Numbered from the stretch's first letter, positions 1-9,890 are shown. The stretch: 64,000 nucleotides of DNA from Falsiroseomonas ponticola (GCF_016805305.1 NZ_JAERQN010000010.1:204581-268580); one strand, 5' to 3'. The notes: generated by a model not told the origin, from the sequence alone. Made by a program: numbers and translations.

Positions 1-1981
1 GCTCCTCCGCGCCCACGGCCAGCGTCGCGGCGGGGGGCAGCAGGCAGAGCTTCGCCTCCGGCACCCCCGCGCCGCGCAGCCAGTCCACCAGCGCGGCGGA
101 GGGTGCCAGCAGCAGGTCGTGCACATGCTCGAAGGCCAAGGCGAGGTAGGGCTGGCCGGTGCCGCGGCCGAGCGCGGAGCGTTCCAGCGCATGCAGGTGG
201 CCCACCACCTTCACGCCCTGCCGGCGCAGGTCGCCCAGCACGGCGGAAAGCGCGGGCACATGGCTGCAGACCAGCACGTCCAGCTCCGTCAGCAGGCCGA
301 GCAGCGCGGGTTCCGCCCCCTCCAGATCCCCGGCGAGGGCGATGCGCTGGCCGAGGAAGTCGTGCGGGCCTTCCGCCGGCAGCGCGCGGCCGAGGAAGGA
401 GACGCTGTCGAAGGCGTCCCGCAGCCCGTCGCCGAGCGCGACGGCGGTGGCGCCCAGCACGAAGAGATGCGTGGCGAAGCCTTCCCGCTTCAGCGCCGCG
501 GCCAGCGCGGCGGCGACGCGGCCGACGCCATCGGCGATGCCGCCCGGCACGGCGAAGCCCACATGGCGGCGCTGGAAGCCGGCCCGCGCCCGGGGCATGA
601 CGTGGTCCGCGCCGATGGCGGCGGCCAGGTAGTCCGCATAGCTGCGGATGGCGGGGGTGGCGCCGGCCTTGCGCCAGATCCAGCGGCGCCGCCGGGCCGG
701 GTCATGGTCCTGCCGCAGCCGGGCGGCGGTGGCCACGGGGGTGGGCGCCTGGGCGCCGACCAGCAGCGCCTCCTCCGCGCAGGGGAAGCGCAGCACCAGG
801 CGCGCCAGCTCCGCGCTGTCCGCATCCTCCGCCACCGCCTCCAGCCAGCCGCCGGGCGCTTCCGCGGCCAGCGCCTCCCGCAGCGCGGCCTGGCCGGCGG
901 CGAAGCCGATGGGGGCGGAAGCCGGCGCGGCGGCGCCCAGTTCCAGCGCGATGGCGCGCGGGTCGGCCTCCAGGTGGATGGCGACGGCGCGATGCGCGGC
1001 GCAGAGCCGCTGCAGGTGCCAGAGCAGGTTGGCGAAGAGCCCGGCCTGCCGCAGCGCGGCCACGGCGGGTTCCGGCAGCCAGACGGCATAGGGCGGCGTG
1101 CCCAGCGTCTCCGGCTCCACCTCCTCCGCCGCGAAGGATTCCGCGTGCTGGTCCAGCGTCATGCGGCGGGGCGGCGCGGCCACGTCGCTGAACCACAGCA
1201 CGTCGCCGGAGGCGGCGGTGAAGAGCGCGAAGCGCGGCGCTTCCTCATGCTCCCACGCCAGCAGGTTGCGCAGCGAGAAGAGGTCGCGATGCTTCTCCCG
1301 CATATAGGCCAGGATGCCGGCGCGCTGGCGGTTGCTGTCGCGCAGCATGGATTCGGCGCGCTGGCGGTATTCCAGGCCGAAGCTCGGGTGGCAGCGGCCG
1401 CGGAAGCCGCGCGCCAGCGCCTGCATCCAGAACTCCCAATCCTCGTAGCCCGCCTTCATCGTCTCGTCGAAGCGGATCCCGGCCTCGAAGACGCGGCGAT
1501 GCACCAGGCTGCCGGCCTCGCAGATGTTGTCGAAGGTGACATGGGCGAGGCGCGAGTAGGGCGCCTGGTAGTTGCCCGACCATTCGATCCCGAACTTGTC
1601 GATGCTGGGATAGACCCAGTCCACGCCCGCCTGGCGCAGCAGGCCGAGGGCATTGGCCATGGCGGTCGGCGTCAGGCGGTTGTCGGCATCGAGGAAGTAG
1701 ATCGCCTCCAGCCCCGGCCAGGCGCGCAGCGCGTAGTCGATGCCGAAGTTGCGGGCGGAGGAGAGGCCGCCATTGCGCTTGCGGAGGTAGGTGACGCGCT
1801 CCTCCGCCATGGCATAGGCGGCGGCGATGGTGCGCGTCTCCTCGAAGGGGCAGCCGTCATCGACGATGACGATGGCGACGGAAACGCCGCCCCGCTGCGC
1901 CAGCGCGGCATCCAGCGCTTCCGGCAGCAGGCCGGGATGCTTGAAGACCGGGACGATGATGGCGATGGCAGGCGGGGTCAT
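1..1981 (-). CDS. GT2-type glycosyltransferase with a second C-terminal sugar-transferase-like domain (partial, runs off left edge)
   Basis: Translating the minus strand from the ATG at 1981 gives an open frame to base 1, so the 3' end is missing. The first residues (MTPPAIAIIVPVFKHPGLLP) form the nucleotide-binding strand of a GT-A family 2 fold. They are followed by a DDGCPFEE segment and a FLDADN motif (the DxD metal/UDP-sugar site) near residue 98. After about residue 300 the sequence changes character. Near residue 480 a GIADGVGRVAAALAAALKREG stretch resembles the start of a GT-B (GT4-like) domain, so the full protein is probably a two-domain transferase. It follows the 2040-4046 gene on the same strand and likely works with it and the giant transferase in building a surface polysaccharide or modifying a glycoprotein. 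Donor and acceptor cannot be told from sequence. Confidence 0.8.
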   Translation of the reverse strand, partial: MTPPAIAIIVPVFKHPGLLPEALDAALAQRGGVSVAIVIVDDGCPFEETRTIAAAYAMAEERVTYLRKRNGGLSSARNFGIDYALRAWPGLEAIYFLDADNRLTPTAMANALGLLRQAGVDWVYPSIDKFGIEWSGNYQAPYSRLAHVTFDNICEAGSLVHRRVFEAGIRFDETMKAGYEDWEFWMQALARGFRGRCHPSFGLEYRQRAESMLRDSNRQRAGILAYMREKHRDLFSLRNLLAWEHEEAPRFALFTAASGDVLWFSDVAAPPRRMTLDQHAESFAAEEVEPETLGTPPYAVWLPEPAVAALRQAGLFANLLWHLQRLCAAHRAVAIHLEADPRAIALELGAAAPASAPIGFAAGQAALREALAAEAPGGWLEAVAEDADSAELARLVLRFPCAEEALLVGAQAPTPVATAARLRQDHDPARRRRWIWRKAGATPAIRSYADYLAAAIGADHVMPRARAGFQRRHVGFAVPGGIADGVGRVAAALAAALKREGFATHLFVLGATAVALGDGLRDAFDSVSFLGRALPAEGPHDFLGQRIALAGDLEGAEPALLGLLTELDVLVCSHVPALSAVLGDLRRQGVKVVGHLHALERSALGRGTGQPYLALAFEHVHDLLLAPSAALVDWLRGAGVPEAKLCLLPPAATLAVGAEE

Positions 1982-2039
1982 GCCGTCCCTGTGCAGCGGC
2001 TGGACGGTGGCGCCTGGATGCGGCGAATGCAAGCGCCCT

Positions 2040-4046
2040 TCAGGCGGAGATGCGCAGCCCCGTGCAGGCGAGGGAGAGCACGCGGCTGTCCCCGGGCGGC
2101 TGGTGCGCGCGGCCGAAGGCGATGTCCAGCACCACTGCGCGGTCCCGCCGCCGCGCGGCCTGGGGCAGGGGGATCAGCGCGGTCAGCCCGGCCTCCCCCG
2201 CCCCGGCGGTGGTGGCGAAGTTGGCGCGGGTCGGCACGCCGTTCACGGAACAGCGGATGGCGCCTTCGGTCAGCCCGGGCGCGGTGGCGGCGATCAGCAC
2301 CTCGATCCGCGTGGCGTGGCGGGAGACGTTGTCGAGCTTCAGCACCACCTCCGCCCCCAGCCAGCGCCAGGTGCGGTCCCCGCCGCCTTCCAGTGCGTGG
2401 AAGCCGGTGCCGCGGAAATCCCGCGCGGCGACGAAGCTCTCCGCGACCTCGGTCTCATCCGCCTCCGCGACCAGGGGCGCGAGGGTGGAGGGCAGGGGCG
2501 GCTGGTCCGGCGTCTTGCCGGCCTGCGCCGCGGCGACGGTGGCGCGCAGGCCGCCGAGCCGGGCGCGGGGCGGCGTGCCGACCGCCCCCGCCATGCGGCG
2601 CGTCAGCACGAAGAGGTCCCGCGCCGGCGCGCCTTCCGCCTGGAACAGGCGGAGCGGCGCCAGCCCGTCCTCATCGGCCATGACCCAGCCGGACCAGCCG
2701 ATGGCGGGCGTCGGCTGGCCGGCCAGGCCGAGCGCCTCCGCCGCCGTGGCGGCGGTGGCGAGGGCGAATTCCACCGCCTCCTCCCCCCCGCCCAGGACGC
2801 GGCCGGTGGCCTGCGCCACCAGCGTGCCGGCGGGCAGGGCGCCGGCCATGCGGCCCAGGGTGAGGCCGGCGCGGGCGGGGTCGCAGGGCAGGCTGTCATC
2901 ATCCAGCGCGCGGCGCAGGGCGGTGGCGCCGTCGCGCGACAGCTCGATCGCCTCCGGCAGGATGGGCACTTCCTCCCACCCCTGGCCGAGGTCGTCGGCC
3001 CCCTCCGCATGGTCGATGCCGGTGACGGGGGGCATCACGCCGGGCAGGCCGGTCCAGACGCGGAAGGCCAGGCTGCGGGGCGCCAGCGCCGCGCCATCCT
3101 CCCCGCTCACGCGGAAGGCGGGCAGGGGCTGGTTGCCGCCGAGGGAGAGGGCCAGCGTGCCCTCCGGCACCTCCACCGAAAGGCGGAGCGTGCGGGACAG
3201 GCCGGTCAGCGCGCGTTCCAGCCCCAGCACCTGCCAGCCGGCGGAAAGCCGCGCGGCGGGCAGCCGCCAGGCGGCGCGGTCCTGCCCATCCTCCAGGCTG
3301 GTCAGCCGCACCACCAGCACGGCATCGGGCGCGGCCGGCGCGGCTTCCAGGTGCAGCGCGATGGCGCTGACGCCCCGGCTGGCGATGGGCAGCAGCTGCG
3401 TCAGCGCGCCGAGATTGGCGCCGCGGCCGAGCCGGATGGCCGCATCCTCGTCCCCCGCCGGTTCCTCGGCGAAGACCTGGTCGAAATCCTGCCGGTTGTC
3501 GCGCGCGACATAGGCTTCGAGCTGCGCGAGGCGGCCCTGGTGGTCGTCATGCGCGGCGCGCAGCTGGCCGAGGCTGCGCAGCGAGCCCGCCAGCAGCGCC
3601 GCCTGCCGCCGCAGCACCGCGGTGGTGCCGGAGACGACGGCGGTGGCGAGGCCCATCGCATCCCCGGGCTGCATGCGCGTGACGGGGGGCACGGCATCGC
3701 CGCCCGCGGCCTGTTCGATGGCCAGGCGCAGCGCCGCCTCCCCCTCCTCCGTGAAGGCCAGCGCGGCGACGCAGAGCGGCGGCATGGCGGGCAGGGGGAA
3801 GCGGCCACCCTCGGCATGGACGACGAGCCCCGTCGCCGCGTCATGCTCGATGGCCAGGACCGGGACGGGCACGGCCAGCACGTCCCGCGCCAGGTTGAAC
3901 TCGACGGCGGCGATCAGCAGCACCGGCTCCCGCATCGCGGCGACGAGGGAGGGCGGGAGCGCGGGCGGGCGCAGGGGGGCCGCGCCAGCCTCCGAGGAGG
4001 CGAGCAGGGCCTGGTCGCCTGTCCGCGGGTGCTGCGCGATCAACAT
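2040..4046 (-). CDS. uncharacterised protein in glycosyltransferase cluster (668 aa)
   Basis: A long open frame with GC-rich codon use typical of real genes here; ATG at 4046, stop 58 bases before the GT2 gene on the same strand. No signal peptide or membrane segment is evident. The N-terminal third has short beta-rich stretches. Around residues 130-200 there is an alpha-helical part that could form a coiled coil (AHDDHQGRLAQLEAYVARDN). The C-terminal two thirds look like several beta-sandwich modules with the recurring flavour of carbohydrate-binding or lectin-like folds. I do not recognise a catalytic motif. From memory it might match an uncharacterised DUF family found in Acetobacteraceae glycan clusters, but I could not check. 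By position it probably supports the flanking glycosyltransferases. Confidence 0.75.
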   Translation of the reverse strand: MLIAQHPRTGDQALLASSEAGAAPLRPPALPPSLVAAMREPVLLIAAVEFNLARDVLAVPVPVLAIEHDAATGLVVHAEGGRFPLPAMPPLCVAALAFTEEGEAALRLAIEQAAGGDAVPPVTRMQPGDAMGLATAVVSGTTAVLRRQAALLAGSLRSLGQLRAAHDDHQGRLAQLEAYVARDNRQDFDQVFAEEPAGDEDAAIRLGRGANLGALTQLLPIASRGVSAIALHLEAAPAAPDAVLVVRLTSLEDGQDRAAWRLPAARLSAGWQVLGLERALTGLSRTLRLSVEVPEGTLALSLGGNQPLPAFRVSGEDGAALAPRSLAFRVWTGLPGVMPPVTGIDHAEGADDLGQGWEEVPILPEAIELSRDGATALRRALDDDSLPCDPARAGLTLGRMAGALPAGTLVAQATGRVLGGGEEAVEFALATAATAAEALGLAGQPTPAIGWSGWVMADEDGLAPLRLFQAEGAPARDLFVLTRRMAGAVGTPPRARLGGLRATVAAAQAGKTPDQPPLPSTLAPLVAEADETEVAESFVAARDFRGTGFHALEGGGDRTWRWLGAEVVLKLDNVSRHATRIEVLIAATAPGLTEGAIRCSVNGVPTRANFATTAGAGEAGLTALIPLPQAARRRDRAVVLDIAFGRAHQPPGDSRVLSLACTGLRISA

Positions 4047-4352
4047 GGGTTTCTGACAAACTCGTGACAGCCGGTGGCACGCTACGCACTATGTTTTATT
4101 GTGAAAAGTTTTTTTATTGAGACTAACCGAGGCCCGGCACGGGGTGGGCGTCGATGTCAATCCCATGACATGACCCGCCCCGGGGCCTTGGCAAGCCCCA
4201 GGGGCAGGACAGGGCTGGCAGGCACTTGTTAACCTGTTGTGAATGCTTGCCTTGCGATCCGCGGCCTCGTGCGCCGCCGGCCGATGACCCGGGCGGGCAG
4301 ACCCGACCTCGCGACGAAGTGATCCACAAATCTTATTTTCGAGACGATTGAT
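4047..4352. other. 306-base intergenic region
   Basis: Separates the giant transferase gene (ending at 4353) from the next minus-strand gene. It holds the AT-rich patch at 4088-4128, a short inverted repeat (TGTCAATCCCATGACA near 4156) and GC-rich imperfect hairpins around 4170-4205 without a T-run. No ORF or RNA gene is seen. Confidence 0.4.
4088..4128 (-). promoter_or_regulatory. AT-rich probable promoter patch upstream of the 668-aa gene
   Basis: About 40 bases rich in A and T (runs of T on the plus strand, for example seven Ts near 4111) stand out in DNA that is otherwise above 70% GC. The patch begins about 40 bases upstream of the ATG at 4046, where a promoter or UP element would be expected. 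No -35/-10 pair is convincing enough to name. Confidence 0.4.
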
Positions 4353-7300
4353 TCAGCGCCCGCGACTCTCCGGCGGCAGGAAGCCATCGGCGCCGAGTTG
4401 CACCGACAGGCCTTCCTGCCCGAAGGCCCCGGCGCTTTCCGCGACCATGGCGGCGTAGCGCTTGTATTCGGCCGCGCCGTTGTAGTGCTGGCCGCGGCTG
4501 ATCTCCTCCAGGATCTTCCGGCGGAAGCCGGCATGGTATTTGAAGTGCGCGAAGACCGCGGGCTGGCGGGACAGGCGCACATTGGCGGCGCTGTGGATCC
4601 CCTCGCTGACGCGGATCCAGGGCTGGTAGCGGAACAGCGCCACCTTCTCCGCCACGAAGCCGTTCGGTTCGCTGTCCGGCAGCAGGCGGTGGCGCAGGGC
4701 GGAGACCTGCTGGCAGCGGTTGCTGTAGAAGCAGCTGGTCAGGCGGAAGGCGTGCACCGGTTCGCGGTCCAGCCAGGTCGCGGCCTCGAAGGGCGGGCGG
4801 GCGGCGAAATCCGCCTCCTCCAGCGGCCCGGCCGGGTACATGTCCACCATCCAGAGCGGCACGGCATTGGCGCGCTCGGCCTCCACCGCCGCGATCAGCT
4901 CCATCAGGCCGCGGTTGCGCCAGCCGGGGTAGATCAGGAATTCATCCGCATCCGCCACCACCGCCCAGCGGCTGACGAAATGATGCGCCAGCACCGTCTG
5001 CTGCCAGGTGACGCCGTAATGGGAGGTGCGGTACTCGCCCGCCGCGGAATAGACGACGACGTCGGGCTGGGCGAGCAGCCATTCGCGCGACCCGTCGTCG
5101 GAGGCATTGTCCACCGCGTAGAAGGCCCGCACGCCGATCGAGCGGTAATGGTCCAGCAGGTGCGGCAGCATCGTCATCTCGTTGCGCGCCGCCAGCACCA
5201 CGCCGACCGGTTCCGCCTGCGCGCGGGCCAGCACCTCCCCGTCGCTCAGCAGTTCCAGCTGGTGGTGGGTGTGGTCCGTGCCGACGGAGGCGAAGCTCGG
5301 CCAGAGCTTCTTCGGGCTGAGGTCGAGCTGCCCGCGCAGCGCATGCGCGCGCGCCTGGTCGCGGTCGAGGTCGAGATGCGCCACCCGCGCGGGGCCCAGC
5401 GCGCTCGGGAAGAAGGTGTTCTCGTAGATGCCGATGGGATGCGCGGTGCCGAAGGTGCGGCGGCGCTGGTAGCTTTCGTAGTCGGTGTTGTCGGGGAAGA
5501 TCTCCTCCATGGCCAGCAGGTCGCCGACCAGCTTGTCCTCCATGAAGGACCGGGCGACGAGGCGCTGGCCCTCCCGCCGCGCGGCGGCCGCGACCAGCCT
5601 GCCCATGGCGAAGCGGGAGAGGCAGTAGACGCCGCCGCCATCGCAGTAGCGCGACGGCTCCGGCGACCGGTCGATGCTGCGCGCCCGGTCGCTGCTGGAC
5701 TTCAGGTGGTGCCAGGCGCGGTCCGTGCCGCCGATGGCGCGTTCCAGCACCCGGCCATGGTAGTGGTGCGCGCGGTAGTCCAGCGTGCCGAAGTAGTTCT
5801 CCGTGCTCAGGTAGCAATCGTCGTCGATCTTGATGAGGTATTGCGCATCGGTGTTGGCGTGCACCCATTCCACCATGCGCAGCGTCTTCTGCGGCAGGTC
5901 CTCGTAGCTGTCGGACACCGCCAGGCGCAGCACGTCCCCATCCAGCCGGTCGTCGCCATCGCCCACGATGACGATGCAGCGCGCGCCGATGGCGGCCAGG
6001 TCCTGCATCCAGGTCTCCCGGATCGCGGCGACGCGGCTGTCCAGGTACTTGTTGCAGGAATAGACGCAGACCAGCACGTCGCCCGCCAGCGCGGCGGGGT
6101 CGAAGGCGATGGCGGGGCGCGCCACCGGCGTCAGCGCCTCGTCATGCAGGTGGCGGAAGCGCAGGTGGATGGCGTCCTTCAGCGCCTGCAGCGCCGTCAC
6201 CGCCTCCGCCATCTCCGGCAGGCGCTGGCCTTCCAGCACATGCAGCAGGCGCGATAGGCCGGCCAGCAGCGGCGCGGGCAGGTGCGGCGCGCCGCCTTCC
6301 TCCACCGCCCGCGTCATCGCCGCGGCGAAGCGGCGCACCAGCGCCCGGCCGATGGGCGCGGCGCCGGGGTGCTGCACCGCCGCCTGGCGCACGGCCATCA
6401 GGCTCAGCATGTCGGCGCCCACCTGCTGGTAGCGCGGATCGGCCAGCATGCCCGCCAGCTCCCGCGCCTCCGCCGCCGCCGGCGGCATCTCGGGCGCCGT
6501 CAGCAGGCGGCAGAGCGCGCGCTGCGCGTGGTCCGTCATGCCGCGGGGCTGGGGTCGCATTTCCCGCAGCAGGTCCCGCACCCCCTCCGCCGCGATGCCG
6601 AGGCCCGCGAGCCCGCCCGGCGCCGCCAGGCCCGGCATGGCGGCGATCCGCACCGCATCCCGCTGGTCGATGGTGACGAGGTCCGCCAGCAGCCGGCCGA
6701 GCGTGCCGGGGTTGGCGGTGCTGCCGGGGCGCAGCCCATGCGCCGCCAGCTCGCGCTGCCAGATGACGGCTTCCGGGTTGCCATGCCCGCGGAAGAACTG
6801 CAGCGCGGCGTGCAGGGTGCCGAGCCGCTGGTCCACCCGCGCGGGATCGCCGAGCGCCGCTTCCAGCTGCCGGAAGCGCCGGTGCGCGACGGCCAGCAGC
6901 GTGTCCGGCCCCGCTTCCCGCCGGGCCGGCCCGCCCTGCCAGCGCGACCAGAAGGCGGGGGACAGGCCGTAATGCCGCAGCGCCGCGCGCACCATGTCCT
7001 GCGCCAGGTAGTCCGGCATCAGGCGCCGCCGGTCCATCAGCAGGACCAGCGCCTCCACCAGGTGCCGGTCATGCAGGCGGGAGAACCATTCGCCCTTGAA
7101 GGCGTCGAGCAGCGCGAGGAAGGCGTAGCGGAACCGCTCCAGCTCCGCCTCCGCCAGCAGGCCTTCCGCCGCGCGGCCTTCCAGGTGGCGCAGGGCGAAG
7201 CCGATGCAGGCGGTGTTGATCCAGCCCTGCATGCTGCCCGCCAGCTTGTAGAGCGCATCGGTCGCGCGCCGCGCCTCCCCGGCCGCGGCCAGCAGCGCGA

Positions 7301-9890
7301 TGACGGAGCTGAGCGCCCAGCCATCCGGCCGTTCCTCATGGTGGAACCAGGTGGCGAGCGGGACGGCGCGGCCGAGCAGGGGCAGTTCGTCGGTGACGCA
7401 GAGCGTCGGCACCAGGCCGAACCAGAAATGCTCCCGCGCCTCGCCCTCCAGCCGCTCCGCCGCCTCCACCAGCCTCGCATGGTAGAAGATGGGCTCGCCC
7501 TCGGCGGTCAGCCGGGCATTCACCGCGCGCAGCGCGCGCCAGACGGCGATGCGCTGGCTGTCCTCTGCCGTCGGGTCCGGGGCGGCCTGGCCCGGCGCGG
7601 CGGGGCCGGGCTGGGCCGGGGCCTGGCGGGCCAGGAAGGCGTCCAGCTTCATCCGGCGGACGAAATCGCGGTGGAAGCGCGCGGCTTCCGCCGGCAGGTC
7701 CGGCAGGAAGCGGCCGAAGGCCAGGTGTTCCGCCGCCAGCAGCGCGTTGCACTGCGCCGCCGGGCTGGCATCCCCGGCCTGCGCCGCGCGCAGCAGCGCA
7801 TGCTGCGCCATGCCGCGGGTGAAGAGCAGGCGGCCCGGGTCGATCACCCGGCCATCCACCGTCACCTCCAGCGTCACGTCGCGCGCCACCGCGCCTTCCG
7901 TCCGGGCGGCGTCGGTCCAGATCGTGCCGGGCAGCTCGATCTCGAAGCCATGGCGGGCCTGGCTGCCGCCGCCGGCGCGCAGGCCGGGCAGGGGCTGTTC
8001 CGCCCAGACCACGCTCGCCACCTCCCGCGCCCGGCCGCCGACCATCAGGCCGAGCCGGGGCGTCCGCCCGGCGGGCGTGCCCACCACCTCGCCCCGCAGG
8101 ACGAAGCCATCCACCTCCGTCACCGCGCTGCCCCAGGCGGGCGGCAGGCTGAGCGGCCGGCCATCCAGCGACAGCCGGGCCAGGCGCGCATGGCGGCCGA
8201 GCCGCCCGCGCAGCGCCTCCGGCAGCGGGGCCTCGAACCCCAGCCGCGCGCCGGGCCGGCCGAGCCGCGCCGCCAGCCCCGGCAGCTCCACCCAGCGCGG
8301 CGCGATGCGCACCGGCCCTTCGCCGATGTCGATCTCCAGCATCGCCTCCGGCGGCGCATCGGCGGCCCAGCCCATCACGGCGTCGCGCAGGATGCGGTCC
8401 ACCGCGCCGCAGGGCGGCACGGGCCAGGGCGGCGGCGGGGCGGTGCGCGGGGCGGCGCGGGCGAAGCGCTGGTGCGGGCCGCGCACGGTCAGTTCCTCGC
8501 TGCCCAGCAGCTCGCTCGTCACCGCGCCCCAGGGCTGGTGGTTGACCGCGATGATGCAGCGCCCGGCGCCGATCTCCACATCCACCAGCAGGCGGTACCA
8601 GGAGGAGGGGAGGCGGCCCAGCACCGTCTCCGACCCCCATTCCCCGGCGGTGCAATGGTTGGTGACGATCCAGTTCTCCGCCGCGCGGTAGCGGAGGTGC
8701 AGCGGGATGTCGCCATTCGGCGCGACGAGGTCGAGCCAGACATCCTCGCCGCTCGCCGGCGGGACATCCATGCGCAGCACCTGCACCGCGCCGCCCCGCT
8801 GGCCGGAGGCGACGGTCTCCTCCACCGCCTCGGGCGCGGGGGGCGCGGCGGCGGCCGCTTCCGCCGCCGGCGCCCGCGCGCCGAAGGCCAGGCTGCCGCC
8901 GACCAGCTTGGCGCCGTCGCCCATCACCTGCAGCGTGGCGCCGCTGGCGCGGGCGCGGGCCAGCACCTCCGCCGGCACATCGATGGTGAAGGCGCTGCGG
9001 CGTTCCGGCGCATAGCCATCGCCGCCGCCATCGCGCGCGCGGGGCGCGCCGAGCAGCGAATCCCGCGGGAAGCGCGGCTCCGCCCCCAGCGCGACCTGCG
9101 CCTGCACCGGCACGCCATCCAGCAGCAGGTCGAGCCGCGGCGCGGCGCCGCGGGCGCGCACCCAGCCCGTGATCCGCCCCTCCGCGACGCCTTCGACCAC
9201 GCCGGGCGGGTTCACCCAGCCCTCCGCCATGATGGGGGCGGCCGGGTCGCGGCTGAAATCGATCGTCACCCGGGTGGCGAGGCGCGCATGCGCTTCCGCC
9301 TGCGCCAGCGCATCCCGCGCCGCGGGGTCCAGCGGCACGACGAAGCCCGCGGGCAGGCCGGGGGCGGAGGGCGCGGGCATGGCCTGGGCGGTGAAGCGTT
9401 CCGCGCCGATGGTGATGGCGACCGGCCCGCCCTGCCAGCCCGGCGCCGCCACGAAGCCGCGCAGCGCCTCGGCGCCGATACCCTCCCCGGGCAGCCAGCC
9501 GGGGCGCGCGGCGGCCCCGGGCGCATCGGCGGCCCCGGCGAAGGGCGGGAAGGGCGGCGTGGCGAACCAGGCCATGCTGCTGCGGACGCTGACCTGCCGG
9601 CCTTCCGGCCACTGCACCGCGACGGTGGCCCGCACCTCGCCGGCGACGAGGAGGTGGATATGCGCGGGCGTGCAGATCACGACCAGCGGCAGCACCTCGG
9701 TGGCCGAGAGGTCCACGGGCACCGTGCGTTCCAGGCCCCAGGCGCCGTCCACGAGTTCGTTGACCACGATCTGCCGGCGGTCCGGGCGCACCGAGACGTG
9801 GAAGAGGATGTTCTTCTCGTCGAGGTCGAGGTTGAGGCTGTCCCAGGTACCGGTCCGCGGGTAGCAGACGCAGCGGTAGATCATCATCAT
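4353..9890 (-). CDS. giant two-catalytic-domain glycosyltransferase (about 1,845 aa)
   Basis: The frame is open upstream to 10001, but the natural start is one of three consecutive ATGs at 9882-9890 (MMMIYRCVCYPRTGTWD), where protein-like sequence begins. Residues ~1-650 look like repeated beta-sandwich, lectin-like modules. Residues ~700-1250 are mainly alpha-helical and resemble helical repeats. Residues ~1270-1480 resemble a GT31/galactosyltransferase-like domain: VYSCNKYLDSRVAAIRETW, then the KIDDDCYL metal site near residue 1355. Residues ~1560-1845 form a GT2-like (Glyco_tranf_2_4) domain: VVLAARNEMTMLPHLLDHY, VDNASDDGS and DADEFL near residue 1646. Two different GT-A domains in one chain suggest processive or sequential sugar addition to a surface glycan or protein. 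No signal peptide or membrane segment is seen, so it is probably cytoplasmic or membrane-associated. Donor and acceptor are unknown. Confidence 0.8.
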   Translation of the reverse strand: MMMIYRCVCYPRTGTWDSLNLDLDEKNILFHVSVRPDRRQIVVNELVDGAWGLERTVPVDLSATEVLPLVVICTPAHIHLLVAGEVRATVAVQWPEGRQVSVRSSMAWFATPPFPPFAGAADAPGAAARPGWLPGEGIGAEALRGFVAAPGWQGGPVAITIGAERFTAQAMPAPSAPGLPAGFVVPLDPAARDALAQAEAHARLATRVTIDFSRDPAAPIMAEGWVNPPGVVEGVAEGRITGWVRARGAAPRLDLLLDGVPVQAQVALGAEPRFPRDSLLGAPRARDGGGDGYAPERRSAFTIDVPAEVLARARASGATLQVMGDGAKLVGGSLAFGARAPAAEAAAAAPPAPEAVEETVASGQRGGAVQVLRMDVPPASGEDVWLDLVAPNGDIPLHLRYRAAENWIVTNHCTAGEWGSETVLGRLPSSWYRLLVDVEIGAGRCIIAVNHQPWGAVTSELLGSEELTVRGPHQRFARAAPRTAPPPPWPVPPCGAVDRILRDAVMGWAADAPPEAMLEIDIGEGPVRIAPRWVELPGLAARLGRPGARLGFEAPLPEALRGRLGRHARLARLSLDGRPLSLPPAWGSAVTEVDGFVLRGEVVGTPAGRTPRLGLMVGGRAREVASVVWAEQPLPGLRAGGGSQARHGFEIELPGTIWTDAARTEGAVARDVTLEVTVDGRVIDPGRLLFTRGMAQHALLRAAQAGDASPAAQCNALLAAEHLAFGRFLPDLPAEAARFHRDFVRRMKLDAFLARQAPAQPGPAAPGQAAPDPTAEDSQRIAVWRALRAVNARLTAEGEPIFYHARLVEAAERLEGEAREHFWFGLVPTLCVTDELPLLGRAVPLATWFHHEERPDGWALSSVIALLAAAGEARRATDALYKLAGSMQGWINTACIGFALRHLEGRAAEGLLAEAELERFRYAFLALLDAFKGEWFSRLHDRHLVEALVLLMDRRRLMPDYLAQDMVRAALRHYGLSPAFWSRWQGGPARREAGPDTLLAVAHRRFRQLEAALGDPARVDQRLGTLHAALQFFRGHGNPEAVIWQRELAAHGLRPGSTANPGTLGRLLADLVTIDQRDAVRIAAMPGLAAPGGLAGLGIAAEGVRDLLREMRPQPRGMTDHAQRALCRLLTAPEMPPAAAEARELAGMLADPRYQQVGADMLSLMAVRQAAVQHPGAAPIGRALVRRFAAAMTRAVEEGGAPHLPAPLLAGLSRLLHVLEGQRLPEMAEAVTALQALKDAIHLRFRHLHDEALTPVARPAIAFDPAALAGDVLVCVYSCNKYLDSRVAAIRETWMQDLAAIGARCIVIVGDGDDRLDGDVLRLAVSDSYEDLPQKTLRMVEWVHANTDAQYLIKIDDDCYLSTENYFGTLDYRAHHYHGRVLERAIGGTDRAWHHLKSSSDRARSIDRSPEPSRYCDGGGVYCLSRFAMGRLVAAAARREGQRLVARSFMEDKLVGDLLAMEEIFPDNTDYESYQRRRTFGTAHPIGIYENTFFPSALGPARVAHLDLDRDQARAHALRGQLDLSPKKLWPSFASVGTDHTHHQLELLSDGEVLARAQAEPVGVVLAARNEMTMLPHLLDHYRSIGVRAFYAVDNASDDGSREWLLAQPDVVVYSAAGEYRTSHYGVTWQQTVLAHHFVSRWAVVADADEFLIYPGWRNRGLMELIAAVEAERANAVPLWMVDMYPAGPLEEADFAARPPFEAATWLDREPVHAFRLTSCFYSNRCQQVSALRHRLLPDSEPNGFVAEKVALFRYQPWIRVSEGIHSAANVRLSRQPAVFAHFKYHAGFRRKILEEISRGQHYNGAAEYKRYAAMVAESAGAFGQEGLSVQLGADGFLPPESRGR

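Noticed and set aside
119..2683. 854-codon plus-strand open frame at the left edge
   Set aside because: Covers two minus-strand genes, low-complexity composition, no motif; the minus strand holds a GT2 domain.
4170..4205. Hairpin after the giant transferase gene as a terminator
   Set aside because: Stem is bulged and no T-run follows on the minus strand.
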